From JAENVU01 sp046598395 (GTDB lineage Bacteria > Actinomycetota > Acidimicrobiia > IMCC26256 > JAENVU01): a stretch of 48,817 bases of DNA. How positions within the stretch are numbered: the first letter of the stretch is position 1; the number at the start of each line of letters is the position of its first letter. Below, in pieces: positions 16,072-24,356 of the stretch. Where the stretch lies: contig JBKJIQ010000044.1 in assembly GCA_046598395.1 (NCBI GenBank), forward strand, positions 1-48,817, written 5' to 3'. Under the pieces are notes generated by a model that did no database searches, was not told the origin of the DNA, and saw only the letters and a list, made by a program, of their open reading frames with translations. A program made the translations under genes and the position numbers.

Positions 16072-17487
16072 TCAGACTCCGAGTGACACCAACTCGGCGA
16101 ATGCCTGGCGCAGGCAGTCGAGGAAAAGATCGGGGTCCACGAGCGCGGCCGGGTCCGAATGGATCCCCAGATGCAACTCCCCGCAGTACGACATCATCGT
16201 GACGTTCACGGGCACCCCGGCCCGCGGTCCCATCGGGTAGCTCGCCTCGATGCGCGCGCCGCCGAGGAAGAGGTCGACCGGGCTGCCGCGCAGGTTGGAT
16301 GTGGCGAAGTCGATGGTGCGGGTCTGCGCGCGCAACAAGGTGACGAGCGCGGCCGTGGGTACGCCGGCGGTGATGGCCGCGACGAGGTCGACCGCGGCGA
16401 GTGCAGGCTCACTGCGGATGTTGCTCAATGCGTCGTGCACGGCTTCGAGGTGGTGGTCGATCGTGGCGACCGTGGCCGGGACGAGGATTCGGCTCGGCGC
16501 AAACCGGTTGGCGGCAACGTCACCCCGATCGCGGGTGCTCACCGGCATGGCCATCCGGAGCGCGTCGACCGACTCGCCGTACTCGCGATGGAACTGGCCG
16601 AGCGCCCGGGCAACGCCGGTGACGAACACGTCGTTCATGCTGGCGCCGCGAGCCTTCCCGGCCCGGTGAAGCGGATCGAAGTCGAGCGCGAGCGTGTCGT
16701 AGCGGCGGGCGAGGGACCGGTTGGCGAACATCGCAGAATGGCCACGGTCGGTGATGAGGACCTGACGCCGCAGGGACCGAACGAGATCAACGGAACGGTG
16801 GATCCGCCCGGGAAGTTGCATCGGGTGCACCACCGCGGTGGCGGACGCGCCCACGGCACGACGCGCGAGGTCAACGGTGTTCCCGGCGCTGAACGCGAGC
16901 GCATCGCGAATCACATCGAACGGTGAGTCGCGATCCACGGGATCGTCTCGGGTCTCATGGAGCCGATCCTGTTCAACCCGATCGGCGAGGTCTCGCACCT
17001 CGGCGCGAATGTCGGGAGCCGGCTCGCGTTCGAGATTGACGAGGCTGAGCGAGAGGCGCATGGCACCGACGCCGTCGGTCATGGTGTGATGGAGGCGTTG
17101 CAGGAGCGCGGCCCGGCCCCCCGCGAGGCCTTCGATGAGCGTGAACTCCCAGAGCGGCCGCGACCGATCGAGCGGTGGTGATGTGATCGACCCGGCGACG
17201 TCGAGCAGGTCACGCATCGAGCCGGGTTCGGGAATCGCAACGCGTCGAACGTGGTAGTCGAGGTCGAAGGTCGGATCCGGCCGCCACTCCGGCGGCGCGA
17301 TCCGCAGCGGGGCGGAAATCACGCGCTCACCCAATCGCGGCATGGCCGCGAGCGCACGCTCGATCGTGGCGCGCAGGCGTGGCTCGGAAGGCACGGCGTC
17401 GAGGATCGTGATGTTGGTGAAATCCGATCGCAGCGACGGGTCCTTTTCGACGGCCCACATCACTGCTTCGCTCGGCGACATTCTCAT
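16072..17487 (-). CDS. WS/DGAT wax ester synthase / diacylglycerol acyltransferase
   Basis: 471 aa from the ATG at 17487, with GGAGGG about nine nt upstream. The active-site motif HHxxxDG is intact as HHTMTDG at residues 133-139, behind PLWEFTLIEGL. Later family blocks are also visible (GASMNDVFVTGVARAL, MPVSTRD, TSNLRGSP). It transfers fatty acyl-CoA to diacylglycerol or fatty alcohols to form storage lipid. Its ATG overlaps the PAP2 stop by 4 nt, and PAP2 phosphatases make diacylglycerol from phosphatidate. The pair could therefore act in sequence on triacylglycerol synthesis. Confidence 0.95.
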   Translation of the reverse strand: MRMSPSEAVMWAVEKDPSLRSDFTNITILDAVPSEPRLRATIERALAAMPRLGERVISAPLRIAPPEWRPDPTFDLDYHVRRVAIPEPGSMRDLLDVAGSITSPPLDRSRPLWEFTLIEGLAGGRAALLQRLHHTMTDGVGAMRLSLSLVNLEREPAPDIRAEVRDLADRVEQDRLHETRDDPVDRDSPFDVIRDALAFSAGNTVDLARRAVGASATAVVHPMQLPGRIHRSVDLVRSLRRQVLITDRGHSAMFANRSLARRYDTLALDFDPLHRAGKARGASMNDVFVTGVARALGQFHREYGESVDALRMAMPVSTRDRGDVAANRFAPSRILVPATVATIDHHLEAVHDALSNIRSEPALAAVDLVAAITAGVPTAALVTLLRAQTRTIDFATSNLRGSPVDLFLGGARIEASYPMGPRAGVPVNVTMMSYCGELHLGIHSDPAALVDPDLFLDCLRQAFAELVSLGV

Positions 17488-18032
17488 CGTGGTGTCCCTC
17501 CCGTTGGGCGCCGGACCCAGCGCCGTAGAGCATGGCCGAAGGCGAGTCCGAGCGCTGCACCACCGATGATGTCCGAAGCGTGGTGCATGCGCACGTAGAC
17601 CCGGCTCATTGCTACCACTGACGCGAGCGCGTACCATGGTGTAGCTCGGCGCCGGTCGGCTGCAAGGACCACAGCGGCGGTAAATGCCGCGGTCGCGTGC
17701 CCCGACGGGAACGATGACGTGATGGGCCGGTGGAGCCCGTACGGGAGCGGGCCGGTCGCGGTGTCGGCATCGGCTTGGGGGCGGGAGCGCCGGAACAAAG
17801 CCTTGACCGGTCCATTCGTGAGCGCAGATTCGATTCCCATCGTGAGGGCGAACCGAACCGCGAACCGAACGTCGGCCGTGCGGATGGAGCGGGCCGCACC
17901 GATGCCGAACCACAGCAGGCTGTGATCGGCTGCGCTCGAGAGGCGATAGAAGATTCGATCGAGCGTGGGACCCCGCACGGAGTCCAGGGCCGCGTCGACC
18001 CGAGCGTCGAACGCGTTGATCGCGGGGTGCAC
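17484..18032 (-). CDS. PAP2-family phosphatase
   Basis: 182 aa with about four membrane helices. The three catalytic blocks of the family are present: KALFRRSRP (KxxxxxxRP), SSFPSGHATA (PSGH) and SRVYVRMHHASDIIGG (SRxxxxxHxxxD). It probably dephosphorylates phosphatidate or an isoprenoid pyrophosphate at the membrane face. Its start touches the nuclease stop by one nucleotide and its end overlaps the WS/DGAT start by four, so the three genes are translationally coupled. A role supplying diacylglycerol to WS/DGAT is inferred from this position. Confidence 0.93.
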   Translation of the reverse strand: MHPAINAFDARVDAALDSVRGPTLDRIFYRLSSAADHSLLWFGIGAARSIRTADVRFAVRFALTMGIESALTNGPVKALFRRSRPQADADTATGPLPYGLHRPITSSFPSGHATAAFTAAVVLAADRRRATPWYALASVVAMSRVYVRMHHASDIIGGAALGLAFGHALRRWVRRPTGGTPR

Positions 18033-18877
18033 TACGCGGAGGTTGAAGCGAGCGGAAGTGAGGGCTCGATCATGTGCCCGGGACCGCGCAGCTCCACCGC
18101 CTGAAGCGGGTCACCACCGAACGCAGGGCAGTAGGCCTTGTACGCACACCAGTTACACAACACGCCGGGACTGGGTCGGAAGTCGTCCCGCTCGCAGGCT
18201 CGTCCGATCGCGGACCACAGGGCATCGGTCTTGCGCATCACGCCGGTGATGGACGGTCCGGACGGCGACGTAATGATCGCGACCGGCTTCGACAGGTACA
18301 GCAGCTGCACCCGAACGGGCCGTTTGCCGAGCGCGTGTTCAACCATCGCGGCGTACATATGGACGCCCGCGAGGCGTTTCAACTCGTACCGCTCGCCGGG
18401 AACCGCGCCCGTTTTGTAGTCGGTGATCACGAGTTCGCCGTCGGCATCGAGCTCGAGGCGGTCGATAATGCCGCGGAGTTGCACGGTTCCGATGGTGGCC
18501 GCGAGACGGAGTTCCAAACCGATGGGGACGATCGTGGTTGGGTCTTCGAGTTCGAAGTATTTGTGGACGAGGGTCGCCGCATCGGAATGGAACGTGTCCC
18601 ACTCCTCGTCGGTGAGTTCGAGCTCGGCGAAATCAGGGTGCAGTGCGAGTTCGAGCCGGGCCGTCTCGAGATCGACCAAGGCGTTCTCGATCGTGCGAGC
18701 TTCCGGGCTACGCAACATGAGGAGTTCGAGCGATCGGTGGACCAACGTGCCCTTACTGGCCGCAGCCGACGGCGGTTGGGGCAACCGATCGAGGTACGAG
18801 AACCGGAACGCCAGTGGGCAGTCCTTGAATGCCGAGAACGACGACGGTGACAGGCCTCGCGGCATCCCTACTCCCAT
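18032..18877 (-). CDS. RecB/Cas4-like PD-(D/E)XK nuclease with Fe-S motif
   Basis: 281 aa. The N-terminal segment LSPSSFSAFKDCPLAFRF, the GTLVHRSLELL helix and the catalytic strands GIIDRLELDADG and VITDYKTG are those of the PDDEXK_1 family. The C-terminus has CNWCAYKAYCPAF, with an earlier Cys in RACERDDF. Together these give the four-Cys arrangement that binds a 4Fe-4S cluster in AddB/Cas4-like nucleases. It is a likely DNA exonuclease in repair, not a Cas4, since no CRISPR or cas gene is present. It is the first gene of the overlapping operon with PAP2 and WS/DGAT, a strange pairing. Confidence 0.9.
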   Translation of the reverse strand: MGVGMPRGLSPSSFSAFKDCPLAFRFSYLDRLPQPPSAAASKGTLVHRSLELLMLRSPEARTIENALVDLETARLELALHPDFAELELTDEEWDTFHSDAATLVHKYFELEDPTTIVPIGLELRLAATIGTVQLRGIIDRLELDADGELVITDYKTGAVPGERYELKRLAGVHMYAAMVEHALGKRPVRVQLLYLSKPVAIITSPSGPSITGVMRKTDALWSAIGRACERDDFRPSPGVLCNWCAYKAYCPAFGGDPLQAVELRGPGHMIEPSLPLASTSA

Positions 18878-18881
18878 GCCG

Positions 18882-19909
18882 TCAGGGTACCGGGAGGGTG
18901 AGACACCCGTCGGTCTTTGGGCCTACGGCAGTCGCCGCCGGGCTGAGAGCGGGCCCGTTCGTTCGCTTTGGGTGCGGTGGTGAACCCTGAGGGTCCATGA
19001 GCGCACCCAAACCGCTGACCGCGGCTTGAACCAGCGCGAGGAGTCGGGCTGGATCGCGCGCCATGTCGGAGGTGACTTCGATCACCACGCAACCGGAAAG
19101 GCGAAGCGCATTGCGTCGTTGCGCGTCGGCGTGTCGGCGTCGGACCCCCGAGTGCCACTGATCGCTGTCGTACTCGAACACGATGATCGGAGGCCGGGAT
19201 AGGCGAGATCGACGGTGCGGCGGCCGTCGATGGTCTGGATCTCGAGTTGGCGGAGGGGCTCCGGATAGCCGGCGTCGGTGAGGATGCGCGCCACTCGAAG
19301 CTCCCAGCCGCTGTCGGTCTTTCCCAGTTGCTGCTGCTGGAGGAGCCGGCCAAGTGTCGCCGCGCCGTCAACGCCGGGACTGCAACGTTGCGCAGCCCGC
19401 CAGCGGAGTTGGCCAGTGCTGAAAAGTCCCCGCCGCAACGCGTCCTCAATTGCGATCTCGAGCGCGGGTGCGTCGAGGAGCTGGGCAAGGTCCAAGACCG
19501 TCCGCAGCGCAGAGGTGGTGGCGATGCCGTGTGCGATCCTGCGATCGGCCGCGATGACGTCGTCGGTCCGATGGACGATGACATCGTCGTGACGCAAGCC
19601 GCGACTCCGTGCCACGGTCACATGTATCTCGACGTGGTTGATTCCTTCGAGCGCCCAGAGTCGAGCTGCGGCGGTATGGGACACCAAGCCAGCGGACCAG
19701 AGCGTGCCGGCGAAGGCTCGCTGGCGAAAGGTGGGGGTCACCGCCGCGACCCGGTACACGGTTGGCAGTATCCGCTCCCACTGCGCGGTGGCAACCCGGT
19801 GCGCGAGCACCCGGTCGGTGGCGCCAGCGGTTCGGGCCTGTGCCCGGGTGAAGAGCCCGTACCGGCCTGCCGCGAATCGCTCGAGCGAGATGATGGGTGA
19901 GTCAGTCAT
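18882..19909 (-). pseudogene. AbiEi-like / DUF559 endonuclease-like protein, frameshifted
   Basis: Reads from an ATG at 19909 in one frame to about 19200, then continues in another frame to the stop at 18882. The N-terminal part (FAAGRYGLFTRAQARTAGA, then TVYRVAA) resembles the winged-helix AbiEi-type antitoxin domain. The C-terminal part (VDLAYPGLR, then IIVFEYDSDQWHSGVRRRH, ALRLSGCVVIEVTSDM) is the DUF559/Vsr-like endonuclease fold. One missing base between 19190 and 19200 explains the shift. Adding one would restore a Pro-Pro-Ile-Ile-Val-Phe-Glu strand. Such orphan AbiEi-DUF559 proteins are common in actinobacteria and lack a partner toxin. It ends very near the nuclease gene start. Confidence 0.8.
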
Positions 19910-19994
19910 GGAGGCATCAAAGCCGCGGGGTGTGACACTCCCGTCGAGAACTGACCGTGCTGGTGTACCTCCACGGTGCATGAGCACGGTCGGA

Positions 19995-20104
19995 CCGTCG
20001 TTCGCGGGCCGTCGTTCGCGGGCCGTCGATCGCGGGCCGTCGATCGTGGGCCGTCTAACGTCCGGCCCGTTCTTGGGCCGTCTAACGTCCGGCCCGTTCT
20101 TGGA
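19995..20104. repeat. two adjoining tandem arrays in the leader of the F420-type gene
   Basis: Four 14-bp units (CCGTCGTTCGCGGG, the last two with small changes) fill 19995-20050. Two 27-bp units follow at 20051-20077 and 20078-20104, identical except for the final base. Each 27-bp unit with its left flank can fold as GGGCCG-N9-CGGCCC. The block ends 21 nt before the ATG at 20126 and lies in the 216-nt divergent gap with the DUF559-like gene. A regulatory or slippage origin is possible. Confidence 0.9.
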
Positions 20105-20125
20105 CGAGCAGTACGAGGAGGTCGT

Positions 20126-21157
20126 ATGAAGGTCGACGGTGGAATTGGTGCGCTCGGTGCGAGCGGCAGCGGTGGGATCCGCGCCATCGCGGCCTCGGCG
20201 AAGTCTCAGGAGGACCTGGGCTACGACGGGATCTGGTCGGCGGAGACCAGCCACGATCCGTTCTACCCACTGCTCATCGCGGCCGAGCACACGGAGCGGA
20301 TCGAGGTTGGTTCCGGGATCGCGGTGGCGTTTGCTCGCAGTCCGATGACGCTCGCCAACACGGCGTGGGATCTCCAGGGGTATTCCGACGGTCGGTTCAT
20401 CCTGGGCCTCGGAAGCCAGATCAAGCCGCATATCGAGAAGCGGTTCTCGATGCCGTGGTCGCATCCCGCGGCGCGCATGCGCGAGTTCGTCCTGGCGATG
20501 CGGGCGATCTGGGCGAACTGGCAGGACGGGACGGCGTTGCAGTTCGACGGCGAGTTCTACCGCCACACGTTGATGACGCCGTTCTTTAACCCCGGTCCGC
20601 TCGAGTGCGGTCCGCCGAAGGTGTTCCTCGCTGCGGTCGGTGAGAAGATGACCGAGGTCGCCGGTGAGGTGGCCGACGGCATCATCCTGCACGGGTTCAC
20701 TACGGAGCGATACGTGCGCGAGGTCACGATCCCCGCTTTGGAACGCGGCTGGGAGAAGGCCGGGAAGTCCCGTGCCGATTTCCAGCTCTCGGGACCGTTG
20801 TTCGTGGTGACGGGCGCGGATGATGCACAGATGGAAAAGGCCCGCGCCGGTACCAAGCAGCAGATTGCGTTCTACGGTTCGACCCCCGCATACCGCGGCG
20901 TGTTGGAACTGCATGGCTGGGGCGATCTGCAGACCGATCTCAACGCGATGTCGAAGCAGGGCAAGTGGGTGGAGATGGGTGAACTCATCGACGACGAGAT
21001 CTTGGAAACCTTCGCAGTCGTCGGCGAGCCGGAAGCGATCCCGAAGCTGCTCCTCGGCCGCTACGGCGACATCGTCGACCGGCTCTCGTTCTACGCCCCG
21101 TACGAATCCGACCCCGATCGGTGGGCCGCCGTTCTCGACGGATTTCGCACCGCCTGA
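20126..21157 (+). CDS. F420-dependent LLM-class oxidoreductase (TIGR03617-like)
   Basis: 343 aa from the ATG at 20126, preceded by GAGGAGG at seven nt. The luciferase-like TIM barrel shows LGYDGIWSAETSHDPF, IAVAFARSPMTLANTAWDLQ, RFILGLGSQIK and HTLMTPFFNPGP. This order is typical of the TIGR03617 (MSMEG_2256-type) family, which is predicted to use coenzyme F420 rather than FMN. The substrate is unknown. It follows a 110-bp repeat block and ends 15 nt before the convergent phosphotransferase gene. Confidence 0.92.
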   Translation: MKVDGGIGALGASGSGGIRAIAASAKSQEDLGYDGIWSAETSHDPFYPLLIAAEHTERIEVGSGIAVAFARSPMTLANTAWDLQGYSDGRFILGLGSQIKPHIEKRFSMPWSHPAARMREFVLAMRAIWANWQDGTALQFDGEFYRHTLMTPFFNPGPLECGPPKVFLAAVGEKMTEVAGEVADGIILHGFTTERYVREVTIPALERGWEKAGKSRADFQLSGPLFVVTGADDAQMEKARAGTKQQIAFYGSTPAYRGVLELHGWGDLQTDLNAMSKQGKWVEMGELIDDEILETFAVVGEPEAIPKLLLGRYGDIVDRLSFYAPYESDPDRWAAVLDGFRTA

Positions 21158-21172
21158 ACGACAGTCTGGAGT

Positions 21173-22237
21173 TCAGCCTTCCGGGATGAGGTCCAGTGCG
21201 TGAAGGTGCTCGATGGCGGCAATGCAGCGGTGGAGCATCGACGAGGTGAGGGCGGCACCGCGTTCGTCGGTGGGATCGAGCGTGGAAGCGGTGATCACGG
21301 GGTACACGAACGCCCACGCGACCGCGAGGCGGTAGTCCTCCCAGGCCTGTTCCATTCCGTAATCGGTCACCCCGTTCGCCGCGAGTTCGTCGAGCCAGAC
21401 CTGGAGCAACCGGCGCTCGTGGGCGGCGCGGTCAACGGGTCGGAGGCTCTGGGTCACGAAGTACGCGAAGTCCTTGATGCCTTTGGACACTGAGATGAGC
21501 TGCCAGTCGACCGCGATCAACGGTGATGCCGGATCATCGGTGAAAAAGAGGTTGTCTCCGCGCCAGTCGCCGTGGGTCATCGTGACCGGGGCCTCGCAGA
21601 GTCGTTCGCAGAACCAGCGGAACAGGCTCGCGTAGCGCGCCCCGAAGGCCTTGATGTCGTCGCTCATCATCGGGCCGTACAACTCGAGTGCGTTCGGCCA
21701 CGCGCCTTCGTAGCTCATACTCACGGCTTCGGGAAACGGAGCTTCGGCGAGCGGCCGGAGGAACGCGCTTCCGAGCAGCTCGGGATGCTCCCACCACGCG
21801 GCGTTCAACCCGGCGAGGGCCCGCACCGCGATCTCTGCGTCCTCGATCCCGATCCCGCTGATCTGGTCGGCTTGACGATGGGCACCGACGTCGTCGAGGA
21901 ACAGCACGAAGTCATGGGACTCGGGATCGAAGGTCACGTGATGCGCCGCAGGGGAAAGGTCTCCGCTGGTCACCGCGAGGTCGCGGTAGAAGCCGGTCTC
22001 CTTCTCGTACATCTGCAACACCAGCGCGATGAACCGCGCCGCTTCGGTCGCGCCGGGCAGCTTCACGATCAGGTGCTCGGGCCCGGAGCCGCCGCCACCG
22101 TACGTTGGGGTGACTCGGTACAGCTGGCCGATGAGACCCACCCCGACGCCGACGGGCTCACTGGTCACTGCCGTCACCGGCCGGCCGAGCGCTTCGGTCA
22201 AATACTCCGGAGTGATGTCGTCGATCGTCGTCGTCAT
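21173..22237 (-). CDS. APH/choline-kinase-fold phosphotransferase
   Basis: 354 aa from the ATG at 22237. The kinase-like catalytic loop MTHGDWRGDNLFF (HGDxxxxN) and the metal-binding AVDWQ strand are both intact. The family includes aminoglycoside kinases, but the context argues for a metabolic small-molecule kinase. The two genes upstream on the same strand are a hydrolase and an LLM monooxygenase, 31 and 12 nt apart. A catabolic cassette is inferred. Its upstream region has no purine-rich binding site. Confidence 0.85.
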   Translation of the reverse strand: MTTTIDDITPEYLTEALGRPVTAVTSEPVGVGVGLIGQLYRVTPTYGGGGSGPEHLIVKLPGATEAARFIALVLQMYEKETGFYRDLAVTSGDLSPAAHHVTFDPESHDFVLFLDDVGAHRQADQISGIGIEDAEIAVRALAGLNAAWWEHPELLGSAFLRPLAEAPFPEAVSMSYEGAWPNALELYGPMMSDDIKAFGARYASLFRWFCERLCEAPVTMTHGDWRGDNLFFTDDPASPLIAVDWQLISVSKGIKDFAYFVTQSLRPVDRAAHERRLLQVWLDELAANGVTDYGMEQAWEDYRLAVAWAFVYPVITASTLDPTDERGAALTSSMLHRCIAAIEHLHALDLIPEG

Positions 22238-22268
22238 AGGAGGGATTCGCCTTCGGCGCCCGGATGGA

Positions 22269-23123
22269 TCAGTTGCCGAAGTTGAGCATGGAATCGACGG
22301 CCGCGCCCGGATCTTCCAACGGGCCGAAGTGGCCGCGTCCTTCCCAGACTTCCAGGGTTGCGTTGGGTAACCGCTCCACGATCTGCGCGCCCAACGCCGG
22401 CGAGATCGAACGACTGTCGCCACCGCACACCACGAGCGTGGGACACGTCACCTCAGCGAGGCGCGGATACAGGCCGTTGGCCGCGCCCATCGTGTACATG
22501 TTCGCCTCGTCGGCCGGACGGCACTTGAGTTCGACGGTGCCGTCGGCGAGGTCTCGCATTCCATAGCCCACGTAGGCATGGAGCGCGTCGGGGCGCAACG
22601 CTGCGAGTGGCGCCCGCGCGCCGTACGAAGCGAGCGCTTCATCGCGTGACGCCCAGTTGGCTCGTCGCTTGCGAGCTGCGACAGACATCGCATTGTTGGG
22701 GTCGACTGGGAACGGCACATCCGTTGGGAACACGATCGGTTCGTAGGCCCAGATGCAGGGAAGCGCCAACGAGTCGCGCTCGGCAATGGTGAGCAGTGAT
22801 GCCCCGCCCTTGCTGTGGCCGGCGGCAATGAGGCGTGGATGGCCGCGCAGCTCGAGGTGATCCAACACCGCGTCGGCGTCATCGGCGAACCCATCCCAGG
22901 AGTAGATGCCGTCGGGGGTCGGGTCGGAATCGCCGTGACCGCGGAAGTCGAACGACCACACCTTGCGATCACGCGCCACCAATCCGTCGGCGATCGGCTG
23001 CCAGACCACGCCGTGAAATCCGGTGGGGTGGGCGAGGAGGACCGGGTCGCCCGCGCCGCCCCAGTCGTGGACCGCGAGGTTGAGCCCGGACGGTGTGAGA
23101 AAGGAGTGGGTCGTGCGAGCCAT
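22269..23123 (-). CDS. alpha/beta hydrolase
   Basis: 284 aa, cytoplasmic. The oxyanion strand VLLAHPTGFHGVVW precedes the nucleophile elbow AAGHSKGGA (GxSxG, Ser). The acid is likely in VVCGGDSRS and the His in WEGRGHFGP, completing the triad. The SFDFRGHGDSDPT block is typical of esterase, lipase or dehalogenase-like members. The substrate is unknown. It begins 12 nt after the LLM gene and is probably translated from the same message, so it may open the lactone or ester made by that enzyme. This last step is inference. Confidence 0.88.
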   Translation of the reverse strand: MARTTHSFLTPSGLNLAVHDWGGAGDPVLLAHPTGFHGVVWQPIADGLVARDRKVWSFDFRGHGDSDPTPDGIYSWDGFADDADAVLDHLELRGHPRLIAAGHSKGGASLLTIAERDSLALPCIWAYEPIVFPTDVPFPVDPNNAMSVAARKRRANWASRDEALASYGARAPLAALRPDALHAYVGYGMRDLADGTVELKCRPADEANMYTMGAANGLYPRLAEVTCPTLVVCGGDSRSISPALGAQIVERLPNATLEVWEGRGHFGPLEDPGAAVDSMLNFGN

Positions 23124-23135
23124 TGTTCGATCAAC

Positions 23136-24305
23136 TCAGGTGGCGGTCGTGGGGTTGGCGCGTTCGGCGGCGTGGTCGTCGATCGCCTTCGCGATTGCGT
23201 TCGCGGCCCGCCCCACGAACTCGCCGCCGCTGCCGGTGACCCAATCACACGATGCCTGCACCGGTGCGAGCTGGCCCTGAAAGTGGGGCATCACGTACTG
23301 CGCGAACAGCTCGTACGAGCGCGCTTTCTCGGACGGCCGCGCCCAGTTGTGATCGAAGAGGAGGAACGCACCGAACCCACCGTTGCTGGAATCGATCAGC
23401 TCCTGGATCTTGGCGATCGCGTCGGCCGGGGTGCCGATCGTGGCGAAGCCAGTGGCCTTGTTGTTCTCAATGATCTCGGCCGCGGTGTCGCCCTGCACGG
23501 GCCCCGCGGGCAGGATATGGGTGAAGTAACGCGAGAACTCTGCGATCCCGTACTCCACCTCCCGTTCGGCCTGTTCACGCGTCTCCGCGAGATGCATCGG
23601 ACCGACGAGGCGCCACTTGGATCGATCGGCGGGTCGGCCACTCTCGCGTCCCAGCTCTTCCCAGAGATCCCAGTGGTGTGCGAGCAAGTCCATGCCCTGC
23701 TTCGCGGTGGCTGCCACCGACAACATGCCGATGCCGTGCTTGCCCGCGGCCCGTGCGCCCGTGGGGGAGAACGATGCTGCGACCGCAATGTCGAAACACG
23801 GATCGCTATAGGGACGGAGTTGCAGGCGGGCATCGCGCACCGTGAACCACTCGCATTCGTACGTGACGGTCTCACCCCGGAACAACGCCATCATCACGTT
23901 CAGCGCTTCTTCCATGCGCGGGCGTTGCTGGTCTGACGGGATCCCGAGCATGTGCGCATCGGACGTGAGTTGGCCCGGGCCCACTCCGAGCATGATGCGG
24001 CCGCGCGTGAGGTGATCCAGCATCACCATTCGATCGGCCAGCATGAACGGGTGGTGGTACGGGAGCGAACTCACGCCGGTTCCGAGCTTGATGTGCTTGG
24101 TGCGCTCGGCCGCGATGCCGAGGAAGACCTCGGGCGAAGCGATCAGCTCGAAACCGGCCGAGTGATGCTCACCAACCCACGCTTCGTCGAAACCCAGCCG
24201 GTCGAGTGCCACGATCGTGTCGAGATCGCGCTCCATCGCGAGCGTGGGGCTTTGCCCCGTGGGGTGGAACGGGGCCATGAAGGTTCCGAAGCGCATGGGC
24301 TGCAT
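23136..24305 (-). CDS. LLM-class flavin-dependent monooxygenase, limonene-type
   Basis: 389 aa. The bacterial luciferase barrel starts RFGTFMAPFHPTGQSPT, followed by GFDEAWVGEHHSAGFEL, TGVSSLPYHHPFMLADRM and GRIMLGVGPGQL. This arrangement matches limonene 1,2-monooxygenase-like flavoproteins, which use reduced FMN from a separate reductase. The function is inferred from family, and the real substrate may be a terpenoid or another ring compound. It is the first gene of a three-gene operon with a hydrolase and a phosphotransferase. Confidence 0.87.
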   Translation of the reverse strand: MQPMRFGTFMAPFHPTGQSPTLAMERDLDTIVALDRLGFDEAWVGEHHSAGFELIASPEVFLGIAAERTKHIKLGTGVSSLPYHHPFMLADRMVMLDHLTRGRIMLGVGPGQLTSDAHMLGIPSDQQRPRMEEALNVMMALFRGETVTYECEWFTVRDARLQLRPYSDPCFDIAVAASFSPTGARAAGKHGIGMLSVAATAKQGMDLLAHHWDLWEELGRESGRPADRSKWRLVGPMHLAETREQAEREVEYGIAEFSRYFTHILPAGPVQGDTAAEIIENNKATGFATIGTPADAIAKIQELIDSSNGGFGAFLLFDHNWARPSEKARSYELFAQYVMPHFQGQLAPVQASCDWVTGSGGEFVGRAANAIAKAIDDHAAERANPTTAT

Positions 24306-24356
24306 TGGACTCGACGCGCCGGCGTGGGGTCAAAGCGAGTTGGCCGACCGGTTCGT

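Noticed and set aside
18032..18877. Cas4 of a CRISPR system
   Set aside because: The Fe-S nuclease resembles Cas4, but there are no repeats, spacers or cas genes here; general RecB-family repair nuclease is the better call.
19995..20104. CRISPR array
   Set aside because: The units are directly adjacent with no spacers, and two different unit types are present, so it is a simple tandem repeat block.
21154..21176. CTGAAC...GTTCAG hairpin between convergent genes
   Set aside because: The stem is only six bp with an 11-nt loop and no T-tract; too weak to call a terminator.
21173..22237. aminoglycoside resistance kinase
   Set aside because: The fold matches, but the operon context with an oxygenase and a hydrolase points to metabolism, and specific resistance-type motifs are not evident.
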